DNA of 64,000 nt from DATEGZ01 sp035519535. Lineage in GTDB: Bacteria > Acidobacteriota > Vicinamibacteria > Vicinamibacterales > SCN-69-37. Position numbers and translations under genes: made by a program. Below are positions 1-8,510 of this stretch, in pieces (the first letter of the stretch is position 1; every line of letters starts with the position of its first letter). The notes under the pieces were generated by a model. It searched no databases. It was given only the letters and a program-made list of their open reading frames with translations, and was not told where the DNA came from. The stretch lies in assembly GCA_035519535.1 (NCBI GenBank), contig DATIWF010000029.1, forward strand, positions 28,788 to 92,787, written 5' to 3'.

Positions 1-710
1 ACCACGTGTACTCGGCGCCGATTCCCGTGCTCGGCGTCATGCCCGCGAAAGTCGACCTCGGTCCGGACTGCCCGCCGGTCCTCAACCAGGGCCAGCTCGG
101 CAGCTGCACGGCGAACGCCATCGCCAACGCGCACCGATTCGATCAGATGAAGCAGGGCGGCAAGCCGTTCGGCCCGTCGCGGCTGTTCATCTACTACAAC
201 GAGCGCGCGATGGAGGGCACCGTGAACGCCGACGCAGGCGCCATGATCCGCGACGGCATCAAGAGCATCGCTCAACAGGGCGTCTGCGACGAGGCCGAGT
301 GGCCCTACAACATTGCCAAGTTCGCGAGGAAGCCATCCGCCGCCTGCTTCAAGGACGCGCTCCAGCACCAGGCGCTCTCGTACCAGCGCGTGACGCAGAG
401 TCTCAATCAGATGAGGGGCTGCCTCGCGTCCGGATACCCGTTCGTGTTCGGCTTCACGGTGTACGAGGGCTTCGAGTCAGACAAGGTCGCCCGGACCGGT
501 CAGCTGGACTTGCCCGTGCAGGGCGAGAAGGTCATTGGCGGGCACGCGGTGCTCGCCGTCGGGTACGACGACAAGACGCAACGCGTGAAAGTCATGAACT
601 CCTGGGGCACGGCGTGGGGCAAGAAGGGCTTCTTCACGATGCCCTACGCGTACATCACGGACGACAACCTCGCCGACGACTTCTGGACGGTGCGCATCGT
701 CGAGGCGTAG
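1..710 (+). CDS. Papain-like (C1 family) cysteine peptidase, 5' end cut by window edge
   Basis: The frame is open back to the first bases of the window (His-Val-Tyr), so the GTG at 6 is not a convincing start and the N-terminus lies upstream. Counted from that GTG, the papain catalytic set is visible: Gln28 (oxyanion hole) and Cys34 in NQGQLGSCTANA, His180 in GGHAVLAVGYDD and Asn198 in NSWGTAWGKKGFF. The spacing is normal for a short bacterial C1A mature domain of about 220 residues. Family members hydrolyse peptide bonds. Bacterial examples of this type are usually secreted or housekeeping proteases, but location cannot be judged without the N-terminus. The gene ends 55 bases before the next CDS, which has its own promoter-like box. 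Confidence 0.85.
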   Translation, partial: HVYSAPIPVLGVMPAKVDLGPDCPPVLNQGQLGSCTANAIANAHRFDQMKQGGKPFGPSRLFIYYNERAMEGTVNADAGAMIRDGIKSIAQQGVCDEAEWPYNIAKFARKPSAACFKDALQHQALSYQRVTQSLNQMRGCLASGYPFVFGFTVYEGFESDKVARTGQLDLPVQGEKVIGGHAVLAVGYDDKTQRVKVMNSWGTAWGKKGFFTMPYAYITDDNLADDFWTVRIVEA

Positions 711-725
711 AGGCGCGCGGCAGGC

Positions 726-738
726 GCGCTATACTCGC
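726..738 (+). promoter_or_regulatory. Promoter-like box GCGCTATACTCGC before the BNR gene
   Basis: The 13-mer contains the -10-like hexamer TATACT (730-735), 30 bases before the ATG at 766. The identical 13-mer stands before both kinase genes (5403-5415 and 8490-8502). No clear -35 hexamer is visible. It could be a -10 core with conserved flanks or a regulator site. Confidence 0.5.
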
Positions 739-765
739 GGCGGTTTCGCTCGTCCGGGGGGTCCC

Positions 766-3700
766 ATGGCGCGCCGCCGCTCGCTTCTTCTGCTCGCACT
801 CGCGTTCCTGGTTGTCGCGTTCCGGCCGACGCTGCCGGCCCGGCAGGCGCCCGCCGTGCCGCCGTCGCTCTTCGGCGAGATGCGCTGGCGCAATATCGGT
901 CCGTACCGCGGCGGCCGGACGAAGGCGGCCGCGGGCGTGGCGAGCCAGCCGTACACGTTCTACATCGGCGTCTGCAATGGCGGCGTGTGGAAGACGACCA
1001 ACGCCGGGCGGACGTGGCAGTCGGTGTTCGACGACCAGCCGACCGGGTCGGTCGGCTGGGTGACCGTCGCGTCATCCGATCCGAACATCGTGTACGTCGC
1101 GAGCGGCGAGGGCCTGCAGCGGCCCGACCTTTCGACCGGCGACGGGATCTACAAGTCCACGGATGCGGGCAAGACGTGGGCGCACCTCGGGCTGCGCGAC
1201 GGCCAGCAGATTCCGAAGATCGTGGTCGATCCCCGCAATCCGAACCGGCTGTTCGTCGCCGTGCTCGGCCATCCGTACGGGCCGAACGAAGAGCGCGGTG
1301 TGTTCCGTTCGGTCGACGGCGGGCTGACGTTCCAGAAGGTGTTCTACCGGGACGAGAACACGGGCGCCAAGGACGTCGACCTCGATCCCGTGAACCCCGA
1401 CATCGTGTACGCGACGTTGTGGGAATCGCGCCAGGGGCCATGGGAGAACAGCAACTGGACCGGCGCCGGCGGCATCATCAAGTCCACCGACGGCGGCACG
1501 ACCTGGACGCAGCTCCACGGCGGTTTGCCGGACATCACCAACGCGGAGATGGCGATCGCACCGAGCAACCCGCGGCGGCTGTTCGCGCTGATTGAGGCGA
1601 ACAATCCGGGCGGGCGAGGCGGCGATGGCGCGCCCGGCGGCGGGGGTGGTCGCGGGGGCGGCCGCGGCGGCGCCGAGGGTCAGACCCCGAACCCGCGCAT
1701 CTACCGGTCTGATGATGCCGGCGCGACGTGGTCGCAGATCACCACCGACAATCGCGTCGCGAGCCGCGTGGTCGAGGCGGTGCCGATCGTCGATCCGAAG
1801 GATCCGGACACGGTCTTCGTGACCGACGTCGTGACCTACAAGTCGACCGACGGCGGCAAGACGTGGGTGCCGTTCAAGGGCGCGCCGGGCGGCGACGACT
1901 ACCAGAACCTCTGGATCAACCCGAACGACACCCACGTCATGCTGCTCGTGAGCGACCAGGGGGCCGTGGTGACGCTCGATGGCGGCCAGTCGTGGAGCTC
2001 CTGGTACAATCAGCCGACCGCCGCGCTGTACCACGTCATGGCCGACAACGCGTTTCCGTACCGCGTGTGCGGCGGGCAGCAGGACAGCGGATCGGTCTGC
2101 ATCTCGAGCCGCGGCAACGACGGGCACGTGACCGTGCGCGAGTGGCATCCGGTGGCCGTTGAGGAGTACGGCTACGCGGCGCCCGACCCGCTCGACCCGG
2201 ACGTCGTCTTCGGCGGCAAGGTCACGCGCTATGACCGGCGTACGGCGCAGTTCTCGAACGTCACGCCCGCGGCGGCCTCGCTGCCGACCGGCGGCGGCTC
2301 GGGCGGCGCCGCGATCCGCACGGTCCGGACGCAGCCCGTGGTGTTTTCCGCCGCCGACCCGCACGTGCTGTTCTTCGGCAACAACTATCTGTGGAAGACG
2401 ATCGACGGCGGCGTGCACTGGACGCGCGTCAGTCCGGATGTGACCCGGAAGACACACGACGTGCCGTCGAGCATCGGCAAGTACTCCCAGGCGGCGGCGG
2501 GGCAGGCGGACACGAGCCCGGCCCGCGTGATCTACACGATTGGCCCGTCGTACGTGGACATCAACCGGATCTGGATCGGCACGGACGATGGCGTGATTGC
2601 GACGACCGCTGACGGCGGGCTCCACTGGACCGATGTGACGCCTCCGAAGGTCGGATCGTACTGGAAAGTCTTCACGATCGACCCTGGCCGCTTCGACGCG
2701 CTGACCGCGTACGCCGCGGTGAACACCCTGCGCCTCGACGACATGAATCCGCACCTCTTCCGGACGCACGATGGCGGCAAGACGTGGACGGAGATCAATC
2801 GCGGGCTGCCGGGCGGCGCCGCGGTGAGCGTCATCCGCGAGGACCCGAAGAAGAAGGGCCTGCTGTTCGCCGGATCGGAGACGCAGGTCTACGTGTCGTT
2901 CGACGACGGCGACGACTGGCAGTCGCTGCGCCTGAACATGGCCGCGTCGTCGGTCCGCGACCTGATCAACAAGGACGACGATCTGGTGGTCGGCACGCAC
3001 GGGCGCGGGATCTGGATCCTCGACGACATCACGCCGCTGCGACAGGTCGACGCGCAGACCGCGAATGCCGAGGCGGTGCTCTTCACGCCGACAACCGCGC
3101 TGCGCGTGCGATGGAACACGAATCCAGACACGCCGTGGCCGCCCGATGAGCCCGCCGGCCCGAATCCGCCGGAGGGCGCGATTCTGAACTACTACCTGAA
3201 GTCGGCTGCGACCGGCCCCGTCACGCTCGAGATTCTCCAGGCCGACGGCCGGCTGGTGCGCCGCTATTCGAGCACCGACCCGGTGGCGGCCATACCGGAC
3301 CCGTCGGTCGCGCCGCTGCCGCAGTACTGGTACCGCCCGCCGCAGCATCTGTCGACCGAGGCCGGCATGCATCGCTTCACCTGGGACGTGCACTACCAGC
3401 CGCTGCCGGGCGGCGGGGGAGGGCGCGGCGGCGGCCTGCCGATTTCCGCCGTGCCGTTCAACACCGTGCCACCGCCGTCCACGCCGTGGGTGAATCCCGG
3501 CAGGTACACGGTGAAGCTCACGGTCAACGGGAAGAGCTACACCCAGCCGATCACGGTGAAGCAGGACCCGCGCGTGAAGACGCCGGCGCTCGCCATGCAG
3601 CAGGTCTACACGTTGTCGCGGGCGGCGTACTACGGCGCGGCCGACGCGCTCGGTGCCGAAGCGGACGTCGCATCTTTGCGCGCGCAGGTGACCGATCTGA

Positions 3701-4074
3701 GGCCGCGCGCGGCGGGTGCCGTGGCGGACGCGCTCGCGGCCTTCGACAAGAAGGCGGCGGCGCTGGCCGGATCCGGCGGCGGGGGGGCGGCGCCCGGCCG
3801 GGGCGGGCGCGGCGGCCGCGGTGCTGCCGGTCCGGCGACCCCGCCGGCGAGCGAGACCCTCACGAGCGTGGCCGCGTCGCTCGCGGGAGTGATGAACCTG
3901 CTTCAAAGCGCGGACGTCACGCCGCCAGCCACGTCGGTCGCGGCGATGACTCGCGCGCAGCAGGCGGCCGCGGGCGTCATGACGCGTTGGACGGCGCTCA
4001 AGACCGTGGATCTGCCGGCGCTCAACGCTCAGCTCAAGGCCGCAGGGTTGCCGCCGCTGACGCTAGGAAAGTGA
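766..4074 (+). CDS. Large secreted VPS10/sortilin-like BNR beta-propeller protein
   Basis: This protein of 1102 residues has an N-terminal signal peptide (basic MARRR, then a Leu/Ala/Val-rich core up to about residue 25) and is expected to be exported. At least eight Asp-box/BNR motifs of the form S/T-x-D-x-G-x-T-W recur across residues 70-700 (for example STDAGKTW, STDGGTTW, THDGGKTW), as in VPS10-type ten-bladed propellers. RGG/GGG-rich tracts interrupt it near residues 283-305 and 1005-1025. The C-terminal third contains a beta-sandwich-like segment. These proteins are often labelled glycosyl hydrolase because of the BNR repeats, but no catalytic residues of a sialidase are recognisable, so binding or scaffolding is as likely. 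Its last 12 bases overlap the convergent aminotransferase gene. Confidence 0.88.
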   Translation: MARRRSLLLLALAFLVVAFRPTLPARQAPAVPPSLFGEMRWRNIGPYRGGRTKAAAGVASQPYTFYIGVCNGGVWKTTNAGRTWQSVFDDQPTGSVGWVTVASSDPNIVYVASGEGLQRPDLSTGDGIYKSTDAGKTWAHLGLRDGQQIPKIVVDPRNPNRLFVAVLGHPYGPNEERGVFRSVDGGLTFQKVFYRDENTGAKDVDLDPVNPDIVYATLWESRQGPWENSNWTGAGGIIKSTDGGTTWTQLHGGLPDITNAEMAIAPSNPRRLFALIEANNPGGRGGDGAPGGGGGRGGGRGGAEGQTPNPRIYRSDDAGATWSQITTDNRVASRVVEAVPIVDPKDPDTVFVTDVVTYKSTDGGKTWVPFKGAPGGDDYQNLWINPNDTHVMLLVSDQGAVVTLDGGQSWSSWYNQPTAALYHVMADNAFPYRVCGGQQDSGSVCISSRGNDGHVTVREWHPVAVEEYGYAAPDPLDPDVVFGGKVTRYDRRTAQFSNVTPAAASLPTGGGSGGAAIRTVRTQPVVFSAADPHVLFFGNNYLWKTIDGGVHWTRVSPDVTRKTHDVPSSIGKYSQAAAGQADTSPARVIYTIGPSYVDINRIWIGTDDGVIATTADGGLHWTDVTPPKVGSYWKVFTIDPGRFDALTAYAAVNTLRLDDMNPHLFRTHDGGKTWTEINRGLPGGAAVSVIREDPKKKGLLFAGSETQVYVSFDDGDDWQSLRLNMAASSVRDLINKDDDLVVGTHGRGIWILDDITPLRQVDAQTANAEAVLFTPTTALRVRWNTNPDTPWPPDEPAGPNPPEGAILNYYLKSAATGPVTLEILQADGRLVRRYSSTDPVAAIPDPSVAPLPQYWYRPPQHLSTEAGMHRFTWDVHYQPLPGGGGGRGGGLPISAVPFNTVPPPSTPWVNPGRYTVKLTVNGKSYTQPITVKQDPRVKTPALAMQQVYTLSRAAYYGAADALGAEADVASLRAQVTDLRPRAAGAVADALAAFDKKAAALAGSGGGGAAPGRGGRGGRGAAGPATPPASETLTSVAASLAGVMNLLQSADVTPPATSVAAMTRAQQAAAGVMTRWTALKTVDLPALNAQLKAAGLPPLTLGK

Positions 4075-5364
4075 ACGGACGACGTCGAGCACGTGGTCGA
4101 TGTCCGTCGGATTGACGTAGAGATGCGCTGACAATCGCACGCCGCGATCGCCGCCTTGCGCGCGCACGCGAATCTTCCGCGCCCAGAGCGCGTCCTGCAG
4201 CTCGCGGCCGGTCTTGCCGGCGACGGCGAACGTCGTGATCGCCGAGGCGAAGCGCCGGTCGGACGGCGACGACAGGCGCGCGGCCGGAATACGCGCGAGC
4301 CCGTCCCGGAGTCTCGCCGCCAGCATCGCGTCCCAGCGCTCGATCCGCTCCAGGCCGATTCGCGTCATGAAGTCGATCGCGGCCACCAGCCCCTGGACGA
4401 CGGCGACACTGCCCGTCCCGTAGTGCATGAACCGAAACGCGCCAGTCGAGTCGTCGTCGAAGGCGGCGCTCGCGAGCGTGTTCCAGAAGCGCGTCTGCAC
4501 GTCGCGTCGGATGTAGAGGATGCCAGTGCCTTTTGGCGCGAGCATCCATTTGTGCGGGCTCGTGACGTACGCGTCGCAGCCCAGGTCCTTCACGTCCACG
4601 CGTCGCTGACCCAGGACCTGGGCGCCGTCGATGATCGCGAGCGCCCCGCGGTCGTGCGCGAGCGCGCACAGCGCCTTCGCCGGCAGCAGCATCCCGAGGC
4701 CCGATGTGATCTGACTGAACATGACGACCTTCGTCCGCGGCGTGATGGCGTCGGCAAATCGCTGAACCACCGCATCAGGCCCGCCCGGCGCGGCTTCGAG
4801 TACCGGCACTTGCTTGACGACGACGCCATGCCGCTTCGCCCGCAGCTGCCAGCCGCCGATCCCGCCGCTGTGCTCCTGGTCGGTCGTGACGACCTCGTCG
4901 CCAGAGGAGAGGTCCAGTCCGTTCGCGAGGAAGCTCATCCCCATCGTGGCGTTGGTCGTCAAGGCGATCTCGTCGGCAGCGGCGTTGATCACCTGACCAA
5001 TGCGTCCGCGGATGTCGGTGAGCGGCTGGTAGCCGGTCAGCGGCTCGCCGTCGGCCTGGAAGTACGGCCAGTCCGGCAGCTCGCGCTCAATCCGCTCAGT
5101 GCCCTTCGTCAGGCTCTCGACGACTTCGCGCGGCGACGCGCCGAGCGTCCCGGTGTTGCCGTACGTGACCTCTGGCGGGAACAGGAACTCGCGCCGGGCC
5201 GCGGCGAAGATGCGCTCGTCGGAGTCGCCAGGCGCGAACGTGAACGTCGGGATGCCGAGCGGCGGAAACTGGCGCGCCCAGGCGCTCGCGGGCAGCAGCC
5301 CGACGGCCGCCCCGCCCAACGCGATCCGAGTCAGAAAGCTGCGGCGTCCAACGGCGTTCGTCAT
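4063..5364 (-). CDS. Tat-exported class V aminotransferase (isopenicillin-N epimerase-like)
   Basis: A PLP-dependent fold-type I enzyme of 433 residues. The chosen ATG at 5364 is followed by a twin-arginine signal (GRRSFLTRIALGG, then AVGLLPASAWA), which marks the true N-terminus; an upstream extension lacks such logic. The PLP lysine is probably the first Lys of SPHKWMLAPKGTG, with the upstream DGAQVLG acting as the cofactor-aspartate segment. Class V members include cysteine desulfurases, serine-pyruvate aminotransferases and isopenicillin-N epimerases. The Tat-exported subgroup is common in Acidobacteriota-like genomes and its substrate is unknown. The gene is convergent with the BNR gene and divergent from the first kinase gene, with a 60-base gap. 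Confidence 0.85.
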   Translation of the reverse strand: MTNAVGRRSFLTRIALGGAAVGLLPASAWARQFPPLGIPTFTFAPGDSDERIFAAARREFLFPPEVTYGNTGTLGASPREVVESLTKGTERIERELPDWPYFQADGEPLTGYQPLTDIRGRIGQVINAAADEIALTTNATMGMSFLANGLDLSSGDEVVTTDQEHSGGIGGWQLRAKRHGVVVKQVPVLEAAPGGPDAVVQRFADAITPRTKVVMFSQITSGLGMLLPAKALCALAHDRGALAIIDGAQVLGQRRVDVKDLGCDAYVTSPHKWMLAPKGTGILYIRRDVQTRFWNTLASAAFDDDSTGAFRFMHYGTGSVAVVQGLVAAIDFMTRIGLERIERWDAMLAARLRDGLARIPAARLSSPSDRRFASAITTFAVAGKTGRELQDALWARKIRVRAQGGDRGVRLSAHLYVNPTDIDHVLDVVRSLS

Positions 5365-5402
5365 GAGGACCCTCCTCGGCACGCATCCTACTCCGCTTCG
5401 AC

Positions 5403-5415
5403 GCGCTATACTCGC
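5403..5415 (+). promoter_or_regulatory. Promoter-like box GCGCTATACTCGC before kinase 1
   Basis: The -10-like TATACT lies at 5407-5412 and ends 12 bases before the GTG start at 5425, so a transcript would have a leader of only a few bases. The 16-mer GACGCGCTATACTCGC is identical to the one before kinase 2. Confidence 0.55.
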
Positions 5416-5424
5416 GCCACGATC

Positions 5425-8400
5425 GTGGACTCGCTCATCGGCCAGACCCTCGGGCGGTATCGCATCGTGGCGGAACTGGGCCGCGGCGGGATGGGCGTCG
5501 TCTATCGCGCGCTCGATACCACGCTCGATCGCGAAGTGGCCCTCAAGGTCCTGCCCCCGGATCTGGTCGCCGACGCGGATCGTCGGCGCCGGTTTCTCCG
5601 TGAAGCGCAGACGGCGTCGCGGCTCGAGCACGCGCACATCGGCGTGATCCATGAGGTCGGTGAAGCCGATGGCGTGACCTTCATCGCCATGGAGCTCGTC
5701 CGCGGCGAGTCGTTGCGCGAGCTCATCGCGCGCGGCGGCCTGTCACCCGCCCGCGCGGTGGACCTCGCGATCGAGATCGCCGAGGGCCTCGCCCGCGCGC
5801 ACGACACCGGCATCATCCACCGCGACCTGAAACCGGCCAACGTCATGATCACCGACGACGGCCACGCGAAGATCATCGACTTCGGGCTGGCGAAGGCCCT
5901 GGACGCGAGTGCGACGGCCGACGCCGCCACGGTCGCCGCCTCGACCGACATCGGCGTCATCAAGGGCACAGCATCGTATATGTCGCCTGAGCAGACGCGC
6001 GGTGAGCGGCTCGACGCGCGCAGCGACCTCTTCAGCTTCGGAGTGATGCTCTATCAGATGGTGACCGGCCGGCTGCCGTTCCAGGCGCCCAGCTACGTGG
6101 ACACGCTCCATGCGATTTCGCACGACGAGCCGCCGCCGCTTGCGTGGACGGGCTCAACCGCCCCCGCCGACGCGCAACACGATCTGCAGCGCCTGCTCGA
6201 CAAGTGCCTGTCCAAGGATCCGGCGGCGCGCTATCAGACGGCCCGCGATCTCGTTGTGGACCTGAGGAGCGTGCGGCGCCGGCTCGACGGACCAGCGTCG
6301 GGGAGCGCACGAGTTTCGACCATCGGAGCCGCCAGGCCTCCGGACGCGACTCGCTCGGTCTGGCGCCGGCTCGCCGTCTGGGCCGTGCCTGCCATCGTCA
6401 TGGCCGCGGCGGCCGCGTTCTGGTGGACGTACCGGGCGCCGCCGCCCCCGCCGCCGCTTTCATCCTCCGGTAAGCCGTCGGTGGCGGTGCTGTACTTCCA
6501 GAACAACACCGGGAGCCCGCAGCTCGACTGGCTGCGCACCGGCCTCACCAGCATGGTCGTCACGGACCTGTCGCAGTCGCCCGACATGGAAGTCCTCGGC
6601 ACGGACCGCCTGTACCAGATTCTCGCGTCGCTCAAGCGTCAGAACGACGCGGAGCTGGCGTTCGACACGGTGCGCGAGGTCGCGCGGCTCGCCGGCGTGC
6701 AGCATGTCCTGACGGGTGACTACGTCAAGGCGGGCGAGACCATTCGCATCAACATCACGCTGCGCGACGCCGCGAGCGGACGCATCCTGACGGCCGATCA
6801 CCTCGAAGCGGCTGGCGAGGCGAACCTGTTTCCGACCGTCGACGACCTCACCCGGCGCGTGCAGACCCATTTGGCGAGCGCGGCTCCCAATCCGACGCCG
6901 GTCTTCCAGGCGCCAGGCGCCCGCAGCGCGTCGGTTGGATCGGGCCTCTACCGCGACCTCCAGGACGTCACGACCGCGTCGATTGACGCGTACCGGGCCT
7001 ACGCCGAGGGCGTGGCGTTCCTCGAGAGCGGACGTCCGGCGGATGCCGAGCCCAGGTTCCTCGAGGCAATCAAGATCGATCCCGATTTCGCGCTCGCGAT
7101 GGCACGGCTCGCGGCGGCAGAGAACAACCTTCGCCGTCCGGACCAACGCTCGGAATACGCGAAAGCGGCACTTGACCGCTCGAACCGTCTGCCGACCAGG
7201 GACCGCTACTACCTCGAGGGGTTCTATTACACGAACGACGAGGACTCAGTCGAGCGTGGGATTGAGGCGTACAAGAAGCTGCTGGCCCTCGCGCCGGATC
7301 ACTACGCAGGCAAACACAACCTGGCGAACGCGTACTCCGCGATCGAACAGTACGCGGAGGCGGCGCGGCTGGGTGAGGAGCTGCGCCGGTCAGCGTTCGT
7401 GCTGCCGATTTCCCTCAACAACCTGGCGTTGGCCTACGCGCACCTCGACCGCGGCGATGACGCCATGAACGTCGTCGCCGAGAGCGAGCGTCGCTTTCCG
7501 GGCACGGCTCTGACGGCCCGACAGCGCGGTGACGTGTCGACGATGCTCGGCCGACTCGACGACGCGGCGGCGGCCTACGGCCGCGCGGTGTCCGCCAGTC
7601 CGAACGATCCGACCTCGGCGACCGACCGGATGGCCATCGCGATCTTGCAGGGCCGGTGGCAGGACGCCCAGGCCGAGGTCGACACGCTGTCCGCGTCGTC
7701 CGATCCGTTCGTGAGCTTTGCGCTGACCGAGGCGCGCTGCCTGCTCGACCTGTATCGCGGCCGGAGCGCCACCGCCCTGCGCGGCCTCGACGCCGCCACG
7801 AAGCGACCCGGTCCGTGGGGCGCGACGTTCGACGCCGAACTGCACGTGATGGCCGCGCGCGTCTATCTCCAGCTTGGGCGGCCTGCGGAGGCGCTGACGC
7901 ACGCCGACGCCGCGCGCCGGCACGCCGGCGACGCGTTGTTGACGCCGGGGGCGTTCGGCCGGATGTACACCGCGCTCGCCTTGACACGCCTGGGGCGCGC
8001 CCCGGAGGCCAAGCCTCTCGCGGACCAGTTGGCCGCCCGCGCGGCCATCGCCGAGGGCCCGCGAATGAAGCGATTCGTCAACCTGCTGGCGGGATCGCTC
8101 GCGCGTGATCGCCGGGATCTGCCGGCCGCGCTGACCGCGCTGACCGAGGCGGAGCGTTTGATGCCCCCGCGCAGCAACACCGGGCCGCCGCCGCCGCAGC
8201 CCGAAGTCTGGTTTGCGCTCGGCTCCGCCTATCTGGAGGCGGGGAACGACGTCGAAGCCGAGAAGCGTTTTGCGCTCGTCACCACGCGCATCGAGCGCCT
8301 GCTGTTCCCGATCGAGTACGCGCGCAGCCTCTACGCGCTCGGCCAGATCGCCGATCGGCGCGGCGACCGCGACCAGGCGCGCCAGTACTACACACAGTTC

Positions 8401-8469
8401 GTCGAGCTCTGGGGCGACGGCGATCTCGATCGGGACAAGGTGGCGAAGGCGAGGAAGACGATCAAGTAA
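5425..8469 (+). CDS. Membrane Ser/Thr protein kinase with TolB-N/FlgO-like domain and TPRs (paralog 1)
   Basis: The start is GTG at 5425, chosen because the paralog at 8511 begins with the same VDSLIG/MDSLIG and the -10 box lies just upstream; the frame is open much further 5' but has no meaning there. The protein has 1014 residues. The Hanks kinase domain spans about 10-275: Gly loop ELGRGGMGVV, Lys41, catalytic HRDLKPAN (Asp134), DFG at 152-154 and the APE-equivalent MSPEQ. A Pro-rich stretch and one membrane helix follow at about 316-336. Next comes a domain resembling the TolB-N/FlgO type (PSVAVLYFQNNTGS onward, about 350-490), then TPR-like helical repeats to the C-terminus. It probably senses envelope or cytoplasmic state and phosphorylates unknown partners. 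It is complete and no key kinase residue is missing. Confidence 0.9.
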   Translation: MDSLIGQTLGRYRIVAELGRGGMGVVYRALDTTLDREVALKVLPPDLVADADRRRRFLREAQTASRLEHAHIGVIHEVGEADGVTFIAMELVRGESLRELIARGGLSPARAVDLAIEIAEGLARAHDTGIIHRDLKPANVMITDDGHAKIIDFGLAKALDASATADAATVAASTDIGVIKGTASYMSPEQTRGERLDARSDLFSFGVMLYQMVTGRLPFQAPSYVDTLHAISHDEPPPLAWTGSTAPADAQHDLQRLLDKCLSKDPAARYQTARDLVVDLRSVRRRLDGPASGSARVSTIGAARPPDATRSVWRRLAVWAVPAIVMAAAAAFWWTYRAPPPPPPLSSSGKPSVAVLYFQNNTGSPQLDWLRTGLTSMVVTDLSQSPDMEVLGTDRLYQILASLKRQNDAELAFDTVREVARLAGVQHVLTGDYVKAGETIRINITLRDAASGRILTADHLEAAGEANLFPTVDDLTRRVQTHLASAAPNPTPVFQAPGARSASVGSGLYRDLQDVTTASIDAYRAYAEGVAFLESGRPADAEPRFLEAIKIDPDFALAMARLAAAENNLRRPDQRSEYAKAALDRSNRLPTRDRYYLEGFYYTNDEDSVERGIEAYKKLLALAPDHYAGKHNLANAYSAIEQYAEAARLGEELRRSAFVLPISLNNLALAYAHLDRGDDAMNVVAESERRFPGTALTARQRGDVSTMLGRLDDAAAAYGRAVSASPNDPTSATDRMAIAILQGRWQDAQAEVDTLSASSDPFVSFALTEARCLLDLYRGRSATALRGLDAATKRPGPWGATFDAELHVMAARVYLQLGRPAEALTHADAARRHAGDALLTPGAFGRMYTALALTRLGRAPEAKPLADQLAARAAIAEGPRMKRFVNLLAGSLARDRRDLPAALTALTEAERLMPPRSNTGPPPPQPEVWFALGSAYLEAGNDVEAEKRFALVTTRIERLLFPIEYARSLYALGQIADRRGDRDQARQYYTQFVELWGDGDLDRDKVAKARKTIK

Positions 8470-8489
8470 GGCATCCTGTTCCGTGTGAC

Positions 8490-8502
8490 GCGCTATACTC
8501 GC
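8490..8502 (+). promoter_or_regulatory. Promoter-like box GCGCTATACTCGC before kinase 2
   Basis: TATACT at 8494-8499 ends 11 bases before the GTG start at 8511. The sequence and the spacing to the start are nearly identical to the kinase 1 box, so promoter and gene may have been duplicated together. Confidence 0.55.
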
Positions 8503-8510
8503 CACGCCGG

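Noticed and set aside
1072..3906. Very long open frame antisense to the BNR gene
   Set aside because: It is a GC-rich shadow: Arg/Ala/His-dominated, no family features, and exactly opposite a gene with clear repeats. The same holds for the long frames at 15661-18435 (minus), 16161-20033 (plus), 31750-34776 (minus) and 43210-45975 (minus).
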